DNA of 64,000 nucleotides from Cruorifilaria tuberocauda. Its lineage: Eukaryota; Nematoda; Chromadorea; Rhabditida; Onchocercidae. The position numbers were made by a program, and so were the translations under genes. Of the stretch, positions 45,800 to 58,664 are shown one piece after another (within the stretch, counting starts at the first letter, position 1; each line of letters begins with the position of its first letter). The stretch covers positions 62,001 to 126,000 of the forward strand of contig JABVXU010000059.1 in NCBI GenBank assembly GCA_013365365.1. The letters run 5' to 3'. A model generated the notes under the pieces. It had not been told where the DNA came from. It made no database searches and saw only the letters and a list, made by a program, of their open reading frames with translations.

Positions 45800-46288
45800 T
45801 TAACTTGGCATATGCCACTCCCGCGGTTTTTCAGAATCATTATGTAGAACAACGGAGTCTACTTCACCATCGGATGAAGAATCAGAATCCATATCTTTCC
45901 ATAGAAAAGAAACACTTTCGTCACTAATCGAGGCTATAAAAACAACTAGTTTATTATAGTAAGTCTACCAGTGATATTAACCAAAGTTCGAATACGGAAA
46001 ATTTGATAATTCTTTCTGCCATTTTTCAGAAATTTAATAATGTAAAATTGGTATGCACCGATCTTATAACTTGAACTAATATTATTTTTTCCAGATAATA
46101 CCAAAGTATTGCGGGATAATAGATTTGGAGATTACTCTAATACCAAAATTGTGGTACTCCATCCAATATAAGCCAGTAATGCTCACCAGTGCAGAAGCAC
46201 AACGTTTTGCTTGCCATTTTTCAATTTGAATTAAATACAAACATGATAGATCCACTTGTTCTGTCGCTTCTATTACTTCATCAGCCAT
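45800..46288 (-). CDS. Small unrecognised gene (hypothetical protein)
   Basis: The 5' part starts at an ATG at 46288 and reads MADEVIEATEQVDLSCLYL, then IQIEKWQAKRCASAL. A good donor follows (CTG then GTGAGC at 46186), although the frame stays open further. The 3' exon 45933..45800 begins after TTTTTATAG and reads SISDESVSFLWKDMDSDSSS, DGEVDSVVLHNDSEKPREWH, MPS, stop. The two parts do not join in phase at the strongest donor. A later donor, TTTG followed by GTATTA, does join them, and a small middle exon is also possible. The C-terminus is acidic and rich in Ser/Asp, suggesting phosphorylation. It lies on the same strand as SNRK (upstream) and LARS2 (downstream). I do not recognise the family. 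Confidence 0.45.
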
Positions 46289-46995
46289 TTTCGATCCAAA
46301 AAGAAAATACACTTAGTAAACTGCACTAAATTATTTTGATTTGAGATTGGGCATTTGACCGAACATTCATGCTTCCGTAGCTTTAAACCTTACCTTCTTT
46401 AATTTTTTTATTTATAATACAATTCGTAGCCATCAAAATTTCAAAATTTCTTCCTATTGTATCTAGCATACTGCTTCGACTTAATTCTATGTAACACATT
46501 AATCACACTGATTGTGATTAAGCAAAATGCTTTTTTTTAATAAAAATTAAAACGAAGTCTCAAAAAGAATGAATGGGAGAAAAGCGCTACTGACATTTCT
46601 CTGATAGAATGCAAGACTGTAGGCACCCCTGTGCAATGTCCAACAGTTTTAGACCCAGCGAACTGTGGTATCGAGATAACTGTTCTGAACGTCAAGACAA
46701 TTAATAATTAATAAATGCAAGAATTTTGGTACATCCAGGCAGATAAAGTCCAAACTGTGTGTATGGGAAACAAATGTTTTCAATGTCAAAATTGGTGAAA
46801 GGAGGGATAAATCTTAATTATATCAGAAAATTAAATCATGAGTCGATATTATTACATATAATTCCATTGATATAACCAACGCTCGATTTATTTCCAATAG
46901 TATTTTATTTTTTGAGAGAAAATCAGTGACGACCAGTACTTTTTAATGAAGCCGAATACATAGCAAATTTTTCTCGTTTACATCCTAACATGTAT
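46289..46995. other. Intergenic spacer between SNRK and the small gene
   Basis: No coding exon or RNA gene is evident in these 0.7 kb. It would contain the SNRK 3' UTR and the upstream region of the small minus-strand gene. Confidence 0.5.
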
Positions 46996-49900
46996 TTATG
47001 GAGAGGTATAAGCTGACCTACCAGAATATTGACAGTAAATGACGAGATACTATAATCCGTTTATAACCGTACAAAACAGTTCACAGCAAACCTTGTGCTC
47101 CTTTGTGGTTTCACCCCATGATATTTCGAAGGCGGTCTCTGTTCATACCTCTGAACCATATCTGGAGAGACTATTGCCTGACGTCGCCTGATCATGCGTA
47201 CATTACTATATGTAAAAATTGCACTCACAGATTCTTCTTTACCGAGCTGAAAAATAAACAAGCAACAAAATTCGGTAAAGGAAATATGTGAAAGTGGGAA
47301 TTGGAAAAGAAACACTGCTTCTAAAACAAAATCTTAACAACTGAAATTTAATATGAATTTCGGCATAAACAAATTCATGCAAAACACAAATGTTGTTCGA
47401 ATTTTACAAGGAAACGATTAAGTATCAATCTTCCGAAAGATGTTAGCTTCCTCACCATTCAATTGAGTCCATAAAGTGCCTGATTATCGTCGGCTACAAT
47501 ACTGCGGAGTTTCCTTGGCTTGTTTGAAACTTCTGGAACATACGTCTTACCATGACTCCATAAAACTAAACTTCCGTGAAAAGTGCCTCGATTCAGTTTT
47601 GTGGGATGAACTATCGCAGAAATTTATGAAAACAGTACCTTCGGTTGTATGAAAAGTCGAGATGCCGATAAGGGCACAACCGATGCACCAGATATACTGC
47701 GACGAGTTATAGTCTGACGCTGTTCTACACCTTTGTCGAAATCGCATTCTTCTGTTTCCTACAAAATCAATACGTAAAACTTGTGTTGAATGTTTTAATT
47801 GTTTTATATGATTTATATATATATAAATAAGATATTTGAAAAGAAAGTACCTCACAAATTCCAAGCAGATGTGGTGATGAACCTAACTTTCGTAATCCAC
47901 TAGATCCAGTAAATGGAATCTTCAATCGACCAACTGCTAAATTATCTATCGAAATGCATTCAAAAGAAAAAAATAGCATACATGAAAATTACAAATTAAG
48001 AATTCAACTGTTTTTACAAACCACTTAAGTAGTAACTTGAGATCACGTAAAACAGTAACTAAGTGAAATTTTAGCATACCAGGACTTGTACGACCACTTG
48101 AACTTGGTGGGCTAGAGCTTCGACTGCTCAGGCGACTATCCGGTGAAACTGTTCGCCTTTTACCTTCCGCGATATTCAAACGAGATAATTCCAGCAAGCC
48201 CTGTATATCCTGAGGTGATATTCGTCCATGTGAACTGGCATTGGAAGGAAATATTGACGTAGAGGAAGATGAATGTCTAAAAATGCAAATTTATAAACGT
48301 TCCACGCGAATTCACGGACATCTTAATTAATGAAAGCTATGGAGAATGGAAAAATTCTATCACTAAGCACGTCACCGTAAAAGATATGAAAAATTCTAAT
48401 GCAAAAGTGAAGGAAATTATTTAGTGAGTTTTTCCAATAATTAACTTCTTCGAGCTTCATTATAATTAATTCCCAATAAGAAGAGGAAAATTATCACTGT
48501 ATATAATCACTAAGAAATAAAATGCGGAAGACATCAATATAAAAAACCTTGATGACTGCCTCGATGCACCACAGTGGTATGTGGACAATTCTTCCTCACT
48601 TTCTTCTTTCAAAATTGTACATGGCCGTCGAGAAACAGACGTGCCACTACGCCATGAATTGGATCGACTTCTATTTTTATAATCACTCCCTTCTTCACTT
48701 TTACCGACAGTTTCTCTATAAAATGAGCAACAGAATTATTTCGTTCCATTTATTTTCTAATAATGATAAGAAAAAAATTTTTAAATTGATTATACAGCTA
48801 AAAACTTTATCTTTTAATTTTAATTCCGAATAATTCAGAATTTAATCACACTAAAGTTTCACGGAAGCAAAAAAAAAAACCTTATTTCAGAACAATTTCT
48901 GAAGTCGGGTGGAAAGTCGCATAACGGCGGGCGCTCAACCTCATGTGCCTTTTTGGCGCGTTCCTCACGATAAGATGCCAGAACTCTTTCGGCAAGTAAA
49001 TAATACGTGGCAGTAACGTAAGAAAAATCATCAGTCTCTAGCGACCTGCAAATTTTCACTAATAAATGTCATGATGCAAACCTCATAAAGTAAGAAAAGT
49101 GAATGATCCACAACCTTAAATAATGAGATATATCAAAATAAGCTGGAATTATTTAGGGTGAAATAAATATTCACCGAAGTATATTCTCTTCCGTATCAAC
49201 ACCACCCGCTACCATTTGATCAATGATTGTAGCATGTGCACTTTCGGGAAGCACATCTCGCCCAACCAAGGGTAATATTTGAGCTAGACCAAGATCTCCA
49301 GCTTTCACCCATGAATTGTTAATAATTTCGCTAAGCGCTGCACGCTTCTGGACATCTTTCACTAACATTCTTGATATGAGACTGCAATCCATCACTCTCG
49401 GTCATAAGTAAATGAAGGTTTCTTTAAAAAAAAATTGTTATTTCACTTTAACATATGCCCTAAAAGTCAAAACTCTAAATTTATGAGAGAAATATCAACA
49501 GCTAAATAACTTAAAAAAATAGTACAAACAAATTAACAGAAATGACATAAATGCAAAAGTATGATGATCGAAAAACTAGTTTTTAGTCGAAAATATAGGC
49601 AAAAACAATAGAGCAGGATAAAGTATAGATTAAATTTTTAATAAATTAGAATTTACTAGCGAGCATGTAGGGAAAGTGTATCTGGAAGACAGTAGTTGCA
49701 ATCTAATATTTTCGTTAAAGTTTCTGAATCGTTTGCCTCCTGGAACGGTAGTCGTCCGCATAATAACATGTACAAAATAACGCCTAGTGACCATACATCT
49801 AAATTGATATCAACAGTGAAACATGGCCTCTCTTTACATTGCTTAATAATAATGAACAGAACTTGCTATTGGAAGTATCAACCGCAATTATTTTTCTCTT

Positions 49901-51314
49901 GTTGGTTTAAATGTCCAATTCTTAAATACTTCGTAACAGTTTTTATATCTTGTTGTTGTTCACTTGCCAATAATTAAATGCTATTCGAGAGCTCAAATAA
50001 GGTTATTACTGATAAAATAAGATCTAGTAAATTCTTCTAATTATTCCGTGTGACAAAAAAATTTATTGAGAAGTTTACCAACGGCTGGGGCGTCATAAGC
50101 ATCTCCCAATAAGATTTCTGGAGCTGAATAAGCTAAACTGCCACACGCAGTTTCAAGTTGTTCGCCAGGAATGAATTTATTGCTGAACCCGAAATCCGTC
50201 AATTTAACCATGCCTAGGCGCTCGAAGAATACTACATTTTCAGGCTGTAATTACTTAATGATAATTTATTCGTCTTATTTACTATTACGCTATCAACCTG
50301 GAGGCGAGAAAACTAATCGAAATTAAAAATTTGCAAAAATAAAAAAAGTATTTACTTTTAAATCTCGATGAACCACATGCAGCTGATGACAGTAATCAAT
50401 TGCTTTAATAATTTGGCAAAAATACTGCTGTGCTTCGCTTTCTGGACAGCCCTAAAAAAATTCCCGACCTTCATGCAAATAAATTAATTAACTTCAGCTG
50501 GTCCAGCAACAAAAACTGTTAAAACACATCGTTAAAGTATTTCAGAGACATCATACAGATATATTAAGAAGAATTTTGAGTACTAACCTTATCAGCGTTT
50601 TTTGTAATAAAATCATACATATCATAATCTCCTAATTCAAGGATTAAAAATAACTTCGTTTGTGTGTCTATAACTTCATATAAGCGAACTATATTTGGAT
50701 GTTGCACCAGTTTCATGCAACGAACCTGCAAGCACATAAATGCACAAAAAAAAAATCCTGCTTTTTGAAAGCATACCATAACTTACTAAAATGAAACTTA
50801 ATGTCATAAACTAATCAAAATTAAGTGATAACTTCGATAAGTACTGCAAATAATATGATGAAGTTTAAAAAAAGAAATATTTGAAAAAACATTCCTTTCT
50901 TCAAAAAAACTAAGAATGAATTAGATTACCTCTTTTATTAGATGAGATGTCATTGAGGAATCAAATTTTGTTTTATCAATCACTTTCACAGCTACCTAAA
51001 AAAGTGAGGATTTCATTCAGTTTAATTATTTCCCAACCTATTCGAGACATGCAAGTACAAACAAATATACAAAATGTAATGCCACGAAAAAAACAGCAAT
51101 ATTAATTTTATCATCTAAGAAGAATATCCATTGAATATTTTCAAGAATTAATAAAATGTAAAATAACCTTTTCACCGGTGAAAACATGACTTGCCAATTT
51201 GACTACAGCGAAATGGCCTTTGCCAATGGTTTTCTGTAGATCGTAAAGTCCAGCAATTCGAGCATCACTGATGCTCCGTGAAGGTTTCCCTTCTAACTGC
51301 GAGTTATCTGTCAT
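46996..51314 (-). CDS. SNRK: SNRK-type (SNF-related) serine/threonine protein kinase
   Basis: Kinase of the CAMK/AMPK-related group. Exons that join cleanly: 51314..51168, 50995..50930, 50725..50588, 50451..50356, 50244..50079, 49798..49657, 49381..49175, 49045..48881, 48715..48548, 48276..48080, 47945..47851 and 47758..47639, totalling 569 codons. Then come an ambiguous exon near 47563-47456, exon 47246..47092 and a 22-base last exon 47017..46996. Kinase landmarks: [19 protein letters not shown] (lysine at about 53), HRDLKPEN (145-152), DFGFSNKF (166-), [15 protein letters not shown] and the SNRK-typical [22 protein letters not shown] beyond the domain also matches SNRK. The tail is Ser-rich, with [15 protein letters not shown]. 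An acceptor TTTATCTTCAG precedes the first ATG by 26 bases, fitting trans-splicing. The ambiguous exon has either an in-frame TGA or a frame choice to resolve. Confidence 0.9.
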
Positions 51315-53227
51315 CCTATTAATACTTCGTGGCAACACAACTGAAGATAAATACTTACCGATAAAACGATAAAACCAACAAATTTCATCTACTCGCTATT
51401 ATATCAAAGAAACTTTATACAAAAATTTCAACTCGTCCACTTTTCACGCATCTTCATAATGCTAAAATACTAATTTCTCAAAAGTACTTTTCAACAAGGA
51501 AAAGTAGAACTTGTGCAGTATTCCAGTCGTATTGAATCGACACGAACGCGACTTACTTCCCCTCCTTCTTATTTTATAAATTATGTCCTTTTTTACTTTA
51601 TGAATTATGTCCAAATTTAAAAGACCTTAAATGCCAGAAAGGTCCACCCATCTTATGTAATTCTTCACTAATTAACTTACTAATACTAAGAGCATCACGC
51701 GAAAAGTTTAGCGTCCTTTATTTACGTGGCCCATCAAATTCAACCATCATAATTTCAACCTTACCGTTTACTGAGTCGATTTCCCTACCAGTTCTAGCTA
51801 TTGCGAGGAAATACGCAGCATGGTATATATCTGCTAGAAGCAGAAACGAGGATGAATTGGTTTTATTAATTACTTTGGTAATAATGAAAAAATAAAAAAC
51901 TTTTTTTCAATTAACTGAAGTTTAAAGTTTATGTTTTGTGCATGGATGAGAATTCAAAGTTATGGCAATAAATTGGAAAATGAACGACTTTTTAATGACA
52001 CAAAAACTGATTTTGATAAACTTCATTTTGCTCAGCAGACTAGATGGGATATACAATAAATTAGTAAAGCCATAATTTCATTACAAAAGAAAGTAAATGC
52101 TAGGATTCTCTTCCTCCAATCTAAGGAGAAACTTTAAGCAGTAAATACTTCATTTACTTTGAAGCTTGTCTGTAGTTTTCATTTTCCAGTTAGCATTAGA
52201 TGTGCCAAAAAATTTAATGCTTCATCGAAATTAGAAATTTCGAAAGAGATGTGCAATGAAGAGTGTTATCCTATGTTTGAGATATAAAAAAGAAATCATC
52301 GGATATAATTATCTCTCATTCATTCATACCATTTTTCCCGTGTAAATTATTTCCAATAATATTTGTTTAAATAAGTAACACACGGTAATTTTGGACGAAA
52401 AAATTAAAAATTCAAATCATTAAATTTTTTCCTTTTGGAAAACTATTAAATATTTGAGGATTTTGGAAGATATAAGTAAATTTATGTAAAGACTTCAATG
52501 GAGATTTATGATATTTAAAATTTTTCATTTCAAATTTGCAAGCTTAGTCGTCGGGTCCGACAACACTTTTCTGTTTTCTACGTTACGAAAATGGCAGGAA
52601 AATGAGAGGTTTTCATTGTTCTGAAAGTTTTAAAAAATCCAAAAAACCAGATTTGCTTACAGATTTGTATTATTCCGGAAGCCTATAGCTATTTATTTTA
52701 GTCGAAACGTACAAAAATGAAAAATCGACAATACAAACCGGTGAACAAACCCAAAGGATAATATGAAACCTGATATATGCAAGACCTGAATATCACGGGA
52801 GCAACACAAAAATCATTACCTCCGGAAAGTAAGGTAAAATGTGAAAAAAAGCCCGGTCTCTAATACATATGAAAAAACAGGTTTCTCCTGCGTCATCCAA
52901 TCCAATCCCCACGGCCGCCGTGAAATATGATAGCGCCGTACTGTTGAGACTTAGGTGGCCTTTCCGGTACTTAACGTTTGTTGAGTAATCCGAGAGCTAC
53001 GAATTTAATTGTCACGAGCTTCTATAGATCACTTTCTATTGTCATGTTTGCATGTCGAACAGTGAAAGGTATATTGATGAGAACTACTGGAAGTTTGAAT
53101 TTCAAATAAAGACGAGGAAAAATTGTATCAGTAGTTTCTGCCGTCATAATCTGTTATCTTTTATTGCATTTATTTTTCCTGGAATGTAGCTGAATTAATC
53201 ATTTTTTCGAGGTAGTAAAGGTGAAAG
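51315..53227. promoter_or_regulatory. Divergent intergenic region between SNRK and hmp-2
   Basis: These 1.9 kb separate two head-to-head genes and should hold both promoters. No exon, tRNA or known binding site can be supported. A GC-richer patch near 52900-53010 (CCCCACGGCCGCCGTG and neighbours) stands out from the AT-rich flanks about 230 bp upstream of the hmp-2 ATG and may mark its core promoter; this is inference from composition. Confidence 0.4.
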
Positions 53228-56200
53228 ATGGAAAATGGTGAGGCTTTACGTTTGGATTATAATCTGTCTCCTTTGCTCAGCAACGATTCCGAAACAAATT
53301 ATTCTCATGTGCTATTTAAAGGTAAGTTAATATGCTGGTTTGAAAAATGTTTCATCGTTGATTTGGAGAAGAAAATAGAGTGTTGTATTGCTTTTCGAAG
53401 AAACTTCAGAAAACTTTATATTGCGGTTATGAATGGAGAGGTTTGAATTGAAGGAAATGTTTTGTTATCGACCATTGTGCTTTTTAATGTTTTCTTATTT
53501 CATTCTCAGATTATTCCAAAATCCCTACGTAACATTTGTCGTATTTTCCTCAGAAATTCATAATTTATTTCCATTGTATCAATTTTCTATTAATTTATTA
53601 CATTCATAGTGATTAACAGGCAAAACTGTTGTTACGAATAAAATTAATTAAGATTATGTTTATTACAGAAATAGATGAAAGTTATGCACAAACACGCAGC
53701 GATCGTATCCGTGCTGCAATGTTTCCTGATTTATATTCTGATAAAACAAATGGTATGACATCATTGTCATACCGTTCAACAATTGTTGCGAAACTGACGG
53801 AGCCAAGCCAACTACTAACAACCGCCGTTGTGGAATTGCTGAGTCTTCAGGACGAAGCGGAATTGACGACAAAAGCAATTCCTGAACTTGTAAAATTACT
53901 TGCGGATAAAGATGAGGTAATTTACAGTTTTTTATAATTAAATCTTCCTAATTGTAAGAACAGAAGTTCCACTCAGTATAAACATATTTTGAACACTTAT
54001 TGGAATCAATACGTCTTTGCCCAGTGGGAAAAATCCTATGTTTTGACCCTGAATGGAAAATATATTTTTACGTTCCTCTTGTGGAATTGTTTTCTCCGAT
54101 AATGTGCAATAATATACTCTTTGATAATATGGATTAATTGAAGAAGTGTTAAGGATCAAATTAATAGAAGGATAGGAGTAGTTTAATGTTCACATCTCAA
54201 AGCGTTCATTATCCATTGTGCAGTCACAGGCAGAACACACACATAAATCAAATAACTGTGCGTTTTAATATCAAATAAATAATTTTCAGTAATGCAGAAC
54301 TATAGTTTCTCTGAATAGATAGATTAATCATTGGATAAAACTACTGGAGTTATTCTGTAATATTTATTGTTCTAGAATGCTCACATTGGTTGTAACATTG
54401 CTGCACTCTGTGATTCCAATCATTTGATAAAGGATTTTTTATTTTAAACGCTGGATATTCAGAAACAAGTTCATAAAAAATCATGAAATTCTGTTATAGA
54501 CAGTGATTATGCGAGCTGTTCATATGGTGCATATGTTATCGCGTGAAAGCAAATCTGTGAGTGCTATAGCTTCAAATCCAACTCTTATAAATGCTTTATG
54601 CGGTGTTACTCGGTACTCTTCATTGGTTTTTTGTTCAAATACTTTTGATATTTTTACCATTCAAAATGATTACTAATTTGCAAGAAATAATTTTAAAGCT
54701 CTTACTCTAATTTTTTGTTTTGAAATAGTTAGTTGGTTATTGGCAAAAAGATTTCAGATTGGAAAACGATGCTATACGAAGAGATGCATTGGGTGCTCTT
54801 TCACATATTTCGGAACATGCGGAAGGACGTATGCAAATATTTCGGTCTGGTGGTATTCCAGAGTTGGTTCGAATGCTTGGAATTCCATTGGATGCTGTTC
54901 GTCATTATGCGATCACAACGCTTCATAACTTGCTTCTTTTCATGGATTATGCAAAAGAGGTTAGTTGCTCTGTCTTAACTTTTATTTTTATAGTTCATTT
55001 CGAAGAGTCTTACGCATTTTCTCTTCGAATTCATTTACAGGAAACGAGGGTATGTGGGGGTCTAGAAGCAATGACGCCGCTTCTCCGAGAAAATAATTCG
55101 CGTTTCCTAGCATTATTGACAGATTCCCTTTATCTTTTGTTACTGGATAACCCACAAAGCAAGCTCTCATTCCTTTCCTTAAGTGGTCCATCATCATTAA
55201 TCGATCTTTTGGATACACATCGTCATTATCCAAAGCTTGTTTATACGGCGGTGCGTTGCATCCGGGCACTCTCAGTTTGTCCACAGAACAAAACTGCCCT
55301 CATTTCTCTTGGTATGAGTTTCATTCTTGTAAAAACTATTTATAATTAGGTAGTATTCTTTTAATATTATTGTGGTGAGATAGATTGTAATTTGGAGTAA
55401 ATTGTTATAAAATAATTAGCAGAGCATCATCTACTGAAATAGTAATTGGACATTTAATATAATTTTTCTATTTGATTACTTCAAATTCACTTTTCTTTTT
55501 CCAGGAGTACTCAATGTTTTGGGTGATTTCATCGATAACGTCGATGATAGAACCCAGTTTGCTATTCTCTGTGCTATTCGCAATTTGTCAGACGCTGCAG
55601 CAAATGAAAGTAGCTTAGGACCTCTGATTATCAATTTAATTCATGTTGTCGCAACAGGCGAAGAATCAATAAGTGCATGTGCTGCTGGTATTCTGTCAAA
55701 TTTAACTTGTAACAATATCCGTAACAAACAAACCTTATGTTTTAATAGGTCTGTTTATTTTATTTGTAATATTTACAGTCTATTGTTTTACATTAAATTA
55801 CTAATCGCTTTTGGCAAAAATGTAATAGTCTAACTTGATATTTCAGAGGAATGGATGCATTATGTAATGCGCTTGAACGGTTTTCGACAGTTGAGGAAGT
55901 CACGGAGCCAGCGCTTTGCGCGTTAAGGCATTGTACTGCTCGACATCCTCTAGCGTCACAAGCACAAAGTGATATTCGCTTATCACAAACTTTGCCTGTC
56001 ATTTTGGAGTTAATTTCATCGATGCGAGCACCAGTTGTCAAAGCGGCTCTCGGACTTGTCCGAAATCTTGCACTCCTTCCTGCTAACTTACACTCTCTGA
56101 CTCATGTAAGTACTATGGAATCATGGCCAATTTATTGAAGAAAGATTTATTTTTCATTCATATCTTCATTTTCTTTGCAATAATCCGTTATTCACTTGTT

Positions 56201-57270
56201 TGAACAGATCTCCTCTGCAGGAAAAAACATCAAAAGGTGAATCGGTGGTTACGCTGGCAGTAGATGTTTTGGGACGAGCTGGTAATCAACTCCGTCAAGA
56301 CCCAGAAGCATTAGCAGATGGTGTGGCAATGCGTGAATTGGTTGAAGGTGCCGTATCAGCATTGCATCAGCTTGGCAACGATCCTCAGTCGGCCGATCTC
56401 ATGCTTCATGATCACCCATTCGTTGATATGCTCATAAAAGTTAGACATGGCTTTCTGAGAAATTAAATTTTTTTTGATTATTTGTCTATCTTCCATTCAA
56501 GATGTTTTGAGGAAATGGTTTTTAACTGACCTTACTCACTTTTCGAGCACATTAAAAAGTCACTCAATTTGAAAAAAATTTTAGCTGCTTTCATGGGAAG
56601 AAATATATGCAAATGATGATGAATTGCTACAGCGTGAACTTCTAGGACTTCTTTATCAACTGTCAAAAACCTCGGAAGGTGCACGGCAGTTAGATAGGTA
56701 CGGTGCAACTCCTGTCCTCGCTGATGCGTTACATTCCAAACATAGAGCAATTTGTACGTTTTTAATCAAAATTATAAGTCGATAAGTTGTTTGTAACAAT
56801 GTTTAACTCTTTTATTTGTATCAGCAACGGTTCATAGAGTTAACAAACTGATGAATCCTAGTAAGCATTATTTATAGTTATTTTTCTACAGAATTTAATA
56901 TAAGTATTTCAAGCAAATAAATTGAAACATAACTATTACCTGTTGCTTAGTTCTGTTCAAATCAAACAAACTGTAACGGTGTATAACTTTCTAAAGTACA
57001 ACGTTTTTTATAGCAACGTATGCATCTGGCATATTGAAAAATCTTCATTTTGATAAGCCAATGATGTATCGTGGAGAACTGGACACAGAAATTGAAAGTG
57101 TGATAAACAGTGGTGAAGAGTGGATGCATGATGGTTTGGAGCCAGAACTTTTTGCTGAAATGTATCATTCCTCGGAAATGGAACGTATGGATCATCCCCA
57201 GCCATGGCAGCATCCACCGCCTTACCAGACTAATAATCGAAGTCCTCTGTGGTTCGATACTGATCTTTGA
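53228..57270 (+). CDS. hmp-2: Beta-catenin HMP-2 orthologue, 691 aa
   Basis: Armadillo-repeat protein linking cadherin to alpha-catenin at epithelial junctions, with possible Wnt signalling roles. Ten exons join in frame: 53228..53321, 53669..53916, 54500..54612, 54758..54959, 55041..55311, 55505..55748, 55847..56105, 56221..56439, 56585..56753 and 57014..57270. YAQTRSDRIRAAMFPD (about 37-52) matches the alpha-catenin-binding segment of beta-catenins. Armadillo repeats follow, with FRSGGIPELVRMLG, YAITTLHNLLL, CAAGILSNLTCNN and EPALCALRHCTARH. The C-terminus DGLEPELFAEMY, ending WFDTDL, matches nematode HMP-2 and the PDZ-binding end of vertebrate beta-catenin. The first exon is only 31 residues and lacks the DSGxxS phosphodegron. 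Total length is close to C. elegans HMP-2. A candidate cassette exon lies at 56825-56860. Confidence 0.95.
56825..56860 (+). CDS. hmp-2: Candidate in-frame cassette exon of hmp-2 (36 bp)
   Basis: Between the last two hmp-2 exons, TTTGTATCAG precedes and GTAAGC follows a 36-base segment with no stop. Using it between the donor at 56753 and the acceptor at 57013 keeps the frame and would insert 12 residues (S-T-V-H-R-V-N-K-L-M-N-P, with T replacing the following S) into the last armadillo repeat. Its first five bases (CAACG) are the same as those of the next exon. Skipping it gives the sequence that best matches other beta-catenins (SKHRAISTYASGIL). It is therefore an optional exon or a splice-like accident. 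Confidence 0.5.
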
Positions 57271-58664
57271 ACTGCGAATTTTTATTTTATTTTGGAAATT
57301 TATGCAGCCAAATTTATGGTTCAAGTTATCGTCAACTTTTTATACTAGCACTTGTCTCAATTCAAGGTATTGCAAAATACACTACCTATCCCACCCGTTT
57401 CAGCTTTCATATAGTTTTTGCATTGCCATTCGTTCAAATTCTTTCTGTAAATAGCTATTCGTTTGCTTTCTTCGAGCTTTTTTCCAGTCCATTTACTATT
57501 TTAAGTGTTTTTTTAACAGTTTTCCTGCTCTCTATAATGTCACTTTCGATTCAGATTTTTTAATTCCATGAATCGCAGTCAGAAATATGATTGCATTTCC
57601 GGTTTTTTCAACAGTAGAATAGGATATGGAGTTTTTCCTAATAAACGTTCAAAAAACAGTATATATTGGTGATACACATCTAAAAATAAGCCTCTCTATT
57701 TAGTAATTTTCCAAAGATCGAAGCTTTTTTTGTTGAATATTTGCTTTTGTTAGCATCATAGATTGCTGTTGTTTTGTCCAACCCTTTTTCGATTTTATGT
57801 TGTATGTATATTACTACTTGTTTATTGCTCTAAATGACTTTTTATGCTTTTGTTGGTATTTCCTCCACTTGTTGCGGAATTAATTTATTCATTAATACTT
57901 TGTTTTCAGTGAAACATGTGCAACTTTTTATTTTGAAATGATTCATTGTGGTGCTTGAGACATTTCATTTTATTTTTTTTTGGGCCACAAGGAATAAAAT
58001 GGTAAGGTATTGTTATACTTCATTACACTTATTGAATTTTTATTTGTTTGAAGTTGTTATGGTTTGGGTTCTTTTATAATTGTTATTTCATGCCATTTTT
58101 TTAATGATTGAGATTTACGACTGGAGAATTACCACATTCTTATTTGGAATGCATGATGTTCTGAATTCGATTTATTAAAATTCAAATTTACTTCCGTTCA
58201 TTATTTTGGTTTCATTTTGCATATAAGTGGACTGATTTCTGAAGTAAATTTCCCCTGCGTTTTTTATTTTTAACGAAGCAGCGTTATGTGAATTCGTATC
58301 ATTTGACATTCATCATTACTTATAATAAGTTACTAATACTTGCAGGAAATTGTTGGTGCATAGAAAGATAAAATCTTCATAGATTTCATTAAGCTTGAGG
58401 TTATTATAAACAACGATCTACTAGAATGGCTTCAAATGAGAAAAAAAGTTTCTTACGTTTACTGATTGAATGGATCTAATATTCTTTAGACCCAAATGAA
58501 GTCGAAACTTTCATTAGCGATGTGTAGGAGTTCACGGCTTGTTCTATTTCGCACATTTTTATTCACACTTATAAGGACGTATGATGCCTTTAGAAAGCAG
58601 TATTATCATTGCAACGATTTTATTCCATTTTAGCAAAAGGAGGAGAGAAAGTGAAGTGAATGGA
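57271..58664 (+). other. hmp-2 3' UTR and spacer before UTP4
   Basis: No further coding exon is seen. An AATAAA at about 57992 is a possible hmp-2 polyadenylation signal. CCATTTTAG ending at 58633 lies 31 bases before the UTP4 ATG and looks like a spliced-leader acceptor. The 1.4-kb gap is long for a typical nematode operon. Confidence 0.5.
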
